DNA of 64,000 nucleotides, taken from the NCBI GenBank assembly GCA_947652605.1, contig OX393576.1, positions 10,008,575-10,072,574 on the forward strand, in the 5' to 3' direction. Position numbers and translations under genes: made by a program. Source of the stretch: Elmis aenea (Eukaryota > Arthropoda > Insecta > Coleoptera > Elmidae). The stretch's first letter is position 1; each line of letters opens with the position of its first letter. Below, one piece after another: positions 57,800 through 64,000 of the stretch. The notes under the pieces are model-generated. The model was not told where the DNA came from. It worked only from the letters and a program-made list of their open reading frames with translations, and searched no databases.

Positions 57800-58090
57800 T
57801 AGAGGGTGGTCCACATAGAAGCGCCACCATTGGGATCTCGTTAACGGTAAGAGCTACACAGAAGTTTAAATTAGACAAATTGTTCCCATTTCTGGGATCT
57901 ATTTAGTGATGCTTTAATGTTATAACAAAGTTCCATAGCACACTAGATAATAAACAAAAATCAAATTGTGCATTTTTTTAAAACTGCTAATAACTCGGTT
58001 TTACTTGATGCAACGAAAGTTGTAGCCTTTTTTAAGCACTGTAAAATAAAAACATTCATTTGTTTCAATATTGTTTAAATTCATGGCACT
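57800..58090. mobile_element. half of a GGTGGTCC foldback, abutting a satellite
   Basis: TAGAGGGTGGTCCACATAGA, then GCGCCACCATTGGGATCTCG and AACGGTAAGAGCTACA, matches the left arm of 48268-49000 as far as TTTGTTTCAATATTGTTTAA near 58060. The right arm is missing: the 184-bp array begins immediately. Confidence 0.75.
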
Positions 58091-59287
58091 TCTAAAATTA
58101 CCTAAGCATGTTTAGCTAACATAGTCGAAGCCATTTTAATCAATTTTAGCAAAAGACGCTCAAGCGTCGGTACCTCTTTTGAAATATATACCGCTATATG
58201 GATGATAACATTAATACCGTAAGACAACACCCCGTATAAGATACAATAACTAGAAAATCATAAAAGTTATGGTTCTAAAATTACTTGGGCATGTTTAGCT
58301 AACATAGTCGAAGCCGTTTTTGTCAATTTTAGCAAAAGACGCTCAAACGTCGCTACCTCTTTTGCAATATATACCGCATAAATGGAATATAACATTAATA
58401 CCGACAGACATCACCCCGTATTAGATACAATAAATAAAAAATTATAAAAGTCAATGGTTCTAAAATTACCTGGGCATGTTTAGCTAACATAGTCGAAGCC
58501 GTTTTTGTCAATTTTAGCAAGAGACGCTCAAGCGTCGCTACCTCTTTTGTAATATATACCGCATACATGGATGATAATATTAATACCGTCAGACAACACC
58601 CCGTATAAGATACAATGACTAAAAAATTGGTAAAGTCATGGTTCTAAAATTACTTGGGCATGTTTAGCTAACATAGTCGAAGCCATTTTAATCAATTTTA
58701 GCAAAAGACGCCCAAGCGTCGGTACCTCTTTTAAAATAGAAACCCCATATATGGATGATAACATTAATACCGTAAGACAACACCCCGTATACGATACAAT
58801 AACTAAACAATTGGTAGTCATGGTTCTAAAATTACCTGGGCATGTTTAGCTAACAAAGTCGAAGCAATTTTAATCAATTTTAGCAAAAGATGCTCAAGCA
58901 TCGGTACCTATTTTGAAATATATAACGCAAATATGGATGATAACATTAATACCGTAAGACAACACCCCGTATAAGATACAATAACTAAAAAATTATTAAA
59001 GTCATGGTAGTAAAATAATCTGGACTTGTTAAGCTAATATAGTCGAAGCCGTTTTTGTCAATTTTAGCAAAAACAGCCAAGCGTCGGTACCTTTTTTGCA
59101 ATACATACCGCATATATGGATGATAACATTAATACCGTAAGACAACACCCCATATAAGATACAATAACTAGAAAATTATTAAAGTCATAATTCTAAAATT
59201 ACCTGGGCTTGTTAATCTAACATAGTCAAAGCCGTTTTTGTAAATTTTATCAAAAGACGCCCAAGCATCGGTACCTCGTTTGCAATA
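58091..59287. repeat. 184-bp satellite, about 6.5 copies
   Basis: The anchor TCTAAAATTACYTGGGCATG recurs at 58091, 58274, 58459, 58643, 58825, 59009 (diverged) and 59192, a tight period of 182-185 bp. Each unit also contains TTAGCTAACATAGTCGAAGC, AGACGCTCAAGCGTCG (itself a small palindrome), GATAACATTAATACCG and ACACCCCGTATAAGATACAA. Units alternate between AGCCATTTTAATCAATTTTA and AGCCGTTTTTGTCAATTTTA variants. The last unit ends at another TACAGGGTGGTCC end. Confidence 0.9.
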
Positions 59288-59440
59288 TACAGGGTGGTCC
59301 GCTATTGGCATCTAGTAAACGGTAAGAGTTACAGAGAAAATTAAATTAGACAAATTGTTTTTCTTTCCAAGACCTCTTCAGTGATGCGTTAATGTTTCAA
59401 AAAAGTTCCGTGGCACGGGAGATAATAAGCAAAAATATAA
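59288..59440. mobile_element. second GGTGGTCC half-element, same orientation
   Basis: TACAGGGTGGTCCGCTATTG, then GCATCTAGTAAACGGTAAGA, matching the same left arm as 57800, with about 13 bp of the usual GTCC...GCCACTATTGG stretch missing, and running into GCACGGGAGATAATAAGCAA before decaying. The satellite therefore sits between two same-orientation left arms, not between inverted ones. Confidence 0.7.
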
Positions 59441-60359
59441 AGATTTAAATATAGTCCGAAAAAGTCAAAACGCAAAATTAATAACGGTTGGACAACATCT
59501 AGACATCTCCATCATACAAATAGACCTAAAAACTATAAGGTTGCGTTAATATTATTTCTGATGTAGGTCATAAAAGTTTTTAGAACATACTACTGTTGAT
59601 TAAAGAAAACCAATTTTCATAAACTGTAGCTTAAATATTTAATTATTTTTCTTTATTATTCGCCAATCGTCTTTCTTTTATTACCTTAGCTACCAGCAAT
59701 AAACGACCTAATAGTTTCTTTATTGTTGGAAGTTAAATCGTAAGACAATGTTAATAGTTTTTCTGAAATAAAAGTGTCTCCAAATTCACATATCATCCAA
59801 AGCTTCTAATAACAATTATTCCACGTTTTACTTTATTATTGTGTTAATATTTTGTGGAATATACCACATATTTTGTTAAAACATTTTTAACTTAGCACAA
59901 AAACCACGTTCATCGCAAATAGACAAGCTATAGGACCATGATACAAATGTTAAAATAAATACGAATATTTAGATATAAAACTACGTTTACAAGAATTACT
60001 CAACCTAAAACTGGCAATTGTCTGAGCTTTTCCAAGAAAAAACAATCACGATCTTGCATCATTCTGGTCCGAGCTAAATTAGTCGCTTGTAAACAATTAC
60101 CTATATTCACATATGTTCGCCGTTTCGACATAGTTTAGAACGGCATTATTTATAAGTAGAACAAAACATCATTTTAAATAGAATTGTTTCATGAATCTGT
60201 TATTTACATCGCTAAACTGAAATTGAAGGAATAAACCAACTTGGTTTCGATCGATTAAAATTTATACAATGATACAATTCACGAATATTAGTTAAATTAA
60301 AAATTAAATTTAGTATAATCGCTGCTTGGATTTATGAAGTTATATTTTTCCATTTACTA
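59441..60359. other. no gene recognised
   Basis: AT-rich, no ORF over 60 codons with any motif. Nothing to report. Confidence 0.4.
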
Positions 60360-61947
60360 TACAGGGTGTTTCACAAAAAATGCGAAAAACATCGTAAGGT
60401 GATTGCTTATCATAAATTAATGAGGAATATACAGCATACCTTGCTCCTGTGGAAAAGTATACATAGGACAAACTGGCAGGAGTATACGAACGCGTCTCAA
60501 AGAACACGAAGGACAAACAACAAGAAAACAAGTCGATAAATCAGCGGTAGCAGAACACGCCCAGGGTACAGGACACAACATCCTCTTCAGAGAAACAAAA
60601 CTACTGGCCCGCGCAAACCATTTCTAACCAAGATTATATCGAGAATCATTGGAAATCATCAAGAACCCAAACAACTACAACAGAGACACAGGCATACAAC
60701 TCCCAAACATCTGGAAACCAGTCATCACAAAATCACTGAGGCAGAACAAATCCATCAAGCGGAACGCCACGCCTCCACAAGCTGGATATATAAACCCAGC
60801 AACATCCCTCACAAATTAGTCGTTTTGAAAAAGACCAAGACACAATGGTCGAAACTTCAACTACTTCTAAATATAGAAGACGCGGTTCCAAACCCGGAAA
60901 CCAAGATTGTATTATGGATAACGGCCGCGAAAGCCTCAAGAATAAAATAATGGGGGTCTTTTATATAATTTTTTTTCCTTAGATGTCTCGTTTCGGAGTT
61001 ACACCCCCCTAAAGGGGAGCGGTAAAATTGGGTTTTTATTTTATTTTTCAAATTTGGATAAATGTAGGAGAATGATATTTGGTAGATATAGTATACTTAT
61101 TAAAATGTTTCCCATTGTAATATTTTCAATCATCCCACACCTTCGCGGGGGGCTGAAAAAAGCAACCCCTGTTGGTTTTTTAATCAGAACTTTTTGGTGG
61201 GTTAAAATGTTTTTTTAAAGCTTGCTTTGTTTAGAAACTTTTTTTATTGTTTAACTTTTCTCGTTAAACCTGCAGTTTTTGAGTAAAAAATAATATAAGG
61301 AACATGCACCATTTAATATTCCAATAAAACGAATCATTTTGGTGGTTACCATGATTTGTTTATGTTCATATTGGGTAGAATTGACGGGCGTATTAGCTTT
61401 GTCGCCGCGTAAACTTCAAAATGAATTACAGCCGTCACTTTTACCCAACATGATCATAAACAAACCATGGCAACCACCCAAAATGAATCGTTTTATATTA
61501 GAATATTTGATGGTTCATGTTTACTTATTTTATTTTTTACTCAAAAGCGGTAGGTTTTACGAGAAAAACTAAAAAATAATTTTTTTTTTAAACAAATCAA
61601 GCTTTCAAAACAAAATTTTGTTATTGCAAAATTTTAACCCACTAAAAAGTTCTGATAAAAAAACCAACAGGGGTTGCACTTTTTAGCCCTTTTTGAAGGT
61701 GGAAGATAATTGAAAATATTACTGTGGTAAACCTTTTGATAAGTATGCAACATCTACCAAATATCATTCTCCTACATTTATCCAAATAAAAAATCAAATA
61801 AAAACCTAAAATCACCGTTCCCCTTTAGAGGGGTTTAACTCCGAAAGGAGACGTCCAAGGAAAAAAAATTATATAGAAGACCCCCCTTAATTTTCGATAA
61901 GGAATTGCCTCCCGATTTGTTTTGCATTTTTTACGAAACACTCTGTA
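60360..61947. mobile_element. TACAGGGTGTTTC foldback carrying a Penelope-like insert
   Basis: 1,588 bp. The left end TACAGGGTGTTTCACAAAAA and the right end TTACGAAACACTCTGTA are inverted. Without the insert at 60424-60950, the arms are complementary over hundreds of bases: CCCCCTAAAGGGGAGCGGTA near 61005 mirrors GTTCCCCTTTAGAGGGG near 61818, and TTTTGGTGGGTTAAAATGTT near 61191 mirrors the 61635-61655 stretch. The loop around 61400 carries mirrored TTGTTTATGTTCATATTGGG and a GGCAACCACC block. A truncated second copy is at 23480-24097. Confidence 0.85.
60424..60819 (+). pseudogene. Penelope-like element GIY-YIG endonuclease fragment
   Basis: A 132-codon frame with a single in-frame stop (TAA where the family usually has a Tyr codon, after ARANHF). 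The GIY-YIG core is complete: GIYSIPCSCGKVYIGQTGRS has GIY, the CxC pair and the YIG, followed by IRTRLKEHEG with the conserved Arg and the H..., then KSAVAEHAQGTGHNILF (the AEH...GH block). After the stop: PRLYRESLEIIKNPNNYNRD. This matches the C-terminal nuclease of Penelope-like retroelements. The reverse transcriptase is absent, so it is a 5'-truncated copy. About 130 bases of the element's 3' noncoding region follow to about 60950. It interrupts a foldback arm. Confidence 0.85.
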
Positions 61948-62769
61948 TAAGTAAAAATAGATATCTTAAAATGTTGAATTTGTTAATCTTTTATTCATTA
62001 AATTAGTATTGTATTATTTAAAATTTAAGCACACGTTATTAGTAAGTACAATGCAAGTAAAAAATACTAACATACTGTTTAAGGGAAATGCATAAATGCA
62101 GCCTTTTAATCAAACACTGTGCAGAACAAATTGTTTTTGTTGTTTAATTTTATGTAAAAGGGGTCATCGCATTACCTTTGCCTTGGGGAATCGTATTCAG
62201 CTTTGTTCGACATGAAACAAATATGAAATTATCTAATTGGGAGTTATGCATGACTAATAACTGTGTCTGTTTTGGACACACCTTATTTAACAACATTATT
62301 CCACATAGTAATTTTATACTGGCGAATATTGCACAAACATATTATTTTTTTTAATTTTACCAGTACAAATTATTTGTAAGGTATCTCAAAAACTACAAAA
62401 GGTCAAGAGCAATTTTTACACAACTGAAACAAATTTCTTAATTTTTAAACTGGCTGTACAAATTCACTGATTGGTTCCTAACTACCTTAGCCTGACTGTC
62501 CTAAGATTTTGGTCCATATGACCCTCTCTAGTAATAGTACGTGTTCCTTGTCATAAGCACATATTGCACGAGAATTGTGTCCCAGTAATAATGTATCAAA
62601 AAATCGTTTGTTGATAGACAAATCCCAAACACTAACGCTGAACATCCCAAGTGGTGACCATAATTTTTAACGTTAGTGAGGCAAACCAGAACTTGTATAA
62701 AATCCAATTTTATGGGATAGCACCATTAAAAAACAAACAGAACAAGGATATATAACACCATGGTACAAT
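61948..62769. other. no gene recognised
   Basis: AT-rich; no ORF, RNA gene or paired repeat that I can support. Confidence 0.4.
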
Positions 62770-62772
62770 GTG

Positions 62773-63200
62773 TAATGAATGACATATGGAGCTAAAAACT
62801 GGGTGATAAATAAAAAGAACAAAAGTAAAATTACTGTAACGGAGATGGAATATTGGAGAAGGAGCTGTGAAGTTACAAGGATGGACAGACTTAGCAACGA
62901 AGAGATCAAAAGAAAAATGGGAGTACAAAAAGACGCACTCAGTTACATGAAAGAAAAGATACTGACCTGCTATGGGTATATTAGTTAGGACGGATAGAAA
63001 TAGATGGATAGTATGTGTCACTGAATGAAGGTCTATAGGCAGAAGGAAAAGAAGTAGACCCCAAAGATCATGGAGGGATGAAGTGGACGAAGCGATGAAT
63101 GGAAAGAAGAAGCCCACAGGACGGAGAATGGCAAGATCGAGACACATAGAGACAGTGGTTGAGAGGAGGAACACAGCGATAGCCGTAGAATCCCATTTAT
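62773..63200 (+). pseudogene. RTE-type element 3' end
   Basis: The plus strand reads MTYGAKNWVINKKNKSKITV, TEMEYWRRSCEVTRMDRLSN and EEIKRKMG in one frame (62779-62985), then a shifted SRPQRSWRDEVDEAMNGKKK and a terminal W-rich block. These are the TYG..W, RRI.GVTR.D+I and GRPR.RW.DEV segments of RTE-type C-termini. No polymerase motifs remain. Confidence 0.82.
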
Positions 63201-64000
63201 ATATAATTTACTACAAATTTTAGTCCTATATGATGCGTCAAGTGTTCGTACCAAGTTATTTCATTTAAAAAGTAACTGAAATAACACTAAAGTAAAATAA
63301 AATTAATTGATGCCAGGCGGGGCGCCACAATATATAGAACTAAATTTATTCTAAGAGCCAATAAAATGTTGTTTCCAATTAAGTCATGGCCGACTGTGGG
63401 TTAAAAATATTCAAAATTATGAGTTTGCTTCATTTCTAAGAAATTAAGATCGTCACAAAAAAACTCGGAATACTCAAAAACACCTACAAAAAATATTGCT
63501 TTCAGATATTAATATAATTTAACTTGCTTTAAAATCACTTATAATAACTAATAAATAAGACACCAACTGATGCACAGACGAAAGTTTTAAAACTAGTTTT
63601 GCCTGTAGAAGAAAACGGTGTTGCCACCTATCTCAGGAGTAGACCCACAGACCCAATTCAGATTTTTGCTATTACAGTTATCAATATGCCCTACAAATAC
63701 CTAACCCTGTACATCAAATTTAAACTTTGCTTGAAAAAGTGTGTAAACGTTGTTATAACGTAATTATTATCACAATCTGTCACTTTCTGATGATGCTGTC
63801 ATGCACAATATGAATTATTTTACTGCGAAGTAGAAGCTTTTACGATGATTAAAGTTGAAATTTTTGTAGCAGTAGTTAAGAGAACATTCGTATTAAACTT
63901 GGAAAGTAATTTACTTGATAAAACTTGATGCTTTAATAAAAAACACTAACAGCGTTTCAAAAAACAATGGCTAAAAAAGTTCTGCAGCAAACTTTCCAAC
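63201..64000. other. no gene recognised
   Basis: AT-rich to the end of the window; a single GCCAGGCGGGGCGCCAC patch lies near 63312. No supported feature. Confidence 0.4.

Noticed and set aside
62710..63174. 154-codon minus ORF rich in Phe, Leu and Ser
   Set aside because: Antisense shadow of the RTE-type 3' end at 62773-63200; hydrophobic look comes from the A-rich sense strand.

Overview
The window is AT-rich, repeat-dense eukaryotic nuclear DNA. It carries RTE-type and Jockey-type non-LTR retrotransposons, a Penelope-like fragment, Tc1/mariner (IS630), pogo-like, PIF/Harbinger and hAT-like DNA transposons, a tRNA-derived SINE head, and dozens of copies of a TACAGGGTG terminal motif. This mix suggests an arthropod, most likely an insect and possibly a beetle; the order is inference. 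There are no operons, rRNA genes, CRISPR arrays or long host ORFs. The only strong host-gene candidate is one short minus-strand exon at 16670-16834, so most of the window is probably intron or intergenic sequence.

Layout: 1-10.8 kb holds two decayed Jockey-type copies (1503-2808 plus, 9017-10745 minus), a TACAGGA-ended mariner relic (3404-3952), a large foldback element (5558-6625) and a MITE (7381-7943). 11.7-16.5 kb holds a mariner/IS630 transposase pseudogene, a possible hAT relic, an RTE fragment and a second mariner relic. 16.7 kb has the candidate first coding exon. 17.5-20.1 kb has an RTE fragment split by a pogo-like element, a 158-175 bp satellite and a perfect 61-bp-arm hairpin. 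22-29.9 kb is a dense nest: a TA-flanked TIR element, a SINE, foldbacks, a PIF/Harbinger element, an RTE copy split by another non-LTR element with a 13-bp target duplication, and a 1.8 kb near-perfect palindrome. 30-33.5 kb is a 1.7 kb tandem duplication with a 16-bp minisatellite. 34.6-37.7 kb has a foldback with a 147-bp satellite and an hAT-like element splitting another RTE copy. 40.8-42.9 kb has the only long intact ORF, a 5'-truncated Jockey-type element with its poly(A) tail. 43.7-63.2 kb has more RTE relics, four TACAGGG foldbacks, a GATTTAAATC-rich hAT-like element with a perfect 8-bp target duplication, a 184-bp satellite and a Penelope-like GIY-YIG fragment.

The main biological signal is the TACAGGG-ended inverted-repeat class. 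Two members still encode the catalytic SPDLT region of a mariner/IS630 transposase. The complete members start and end with TA, as expected for this superfamily. Many members are long hairpins, and two are closely associated with satellite arrays.
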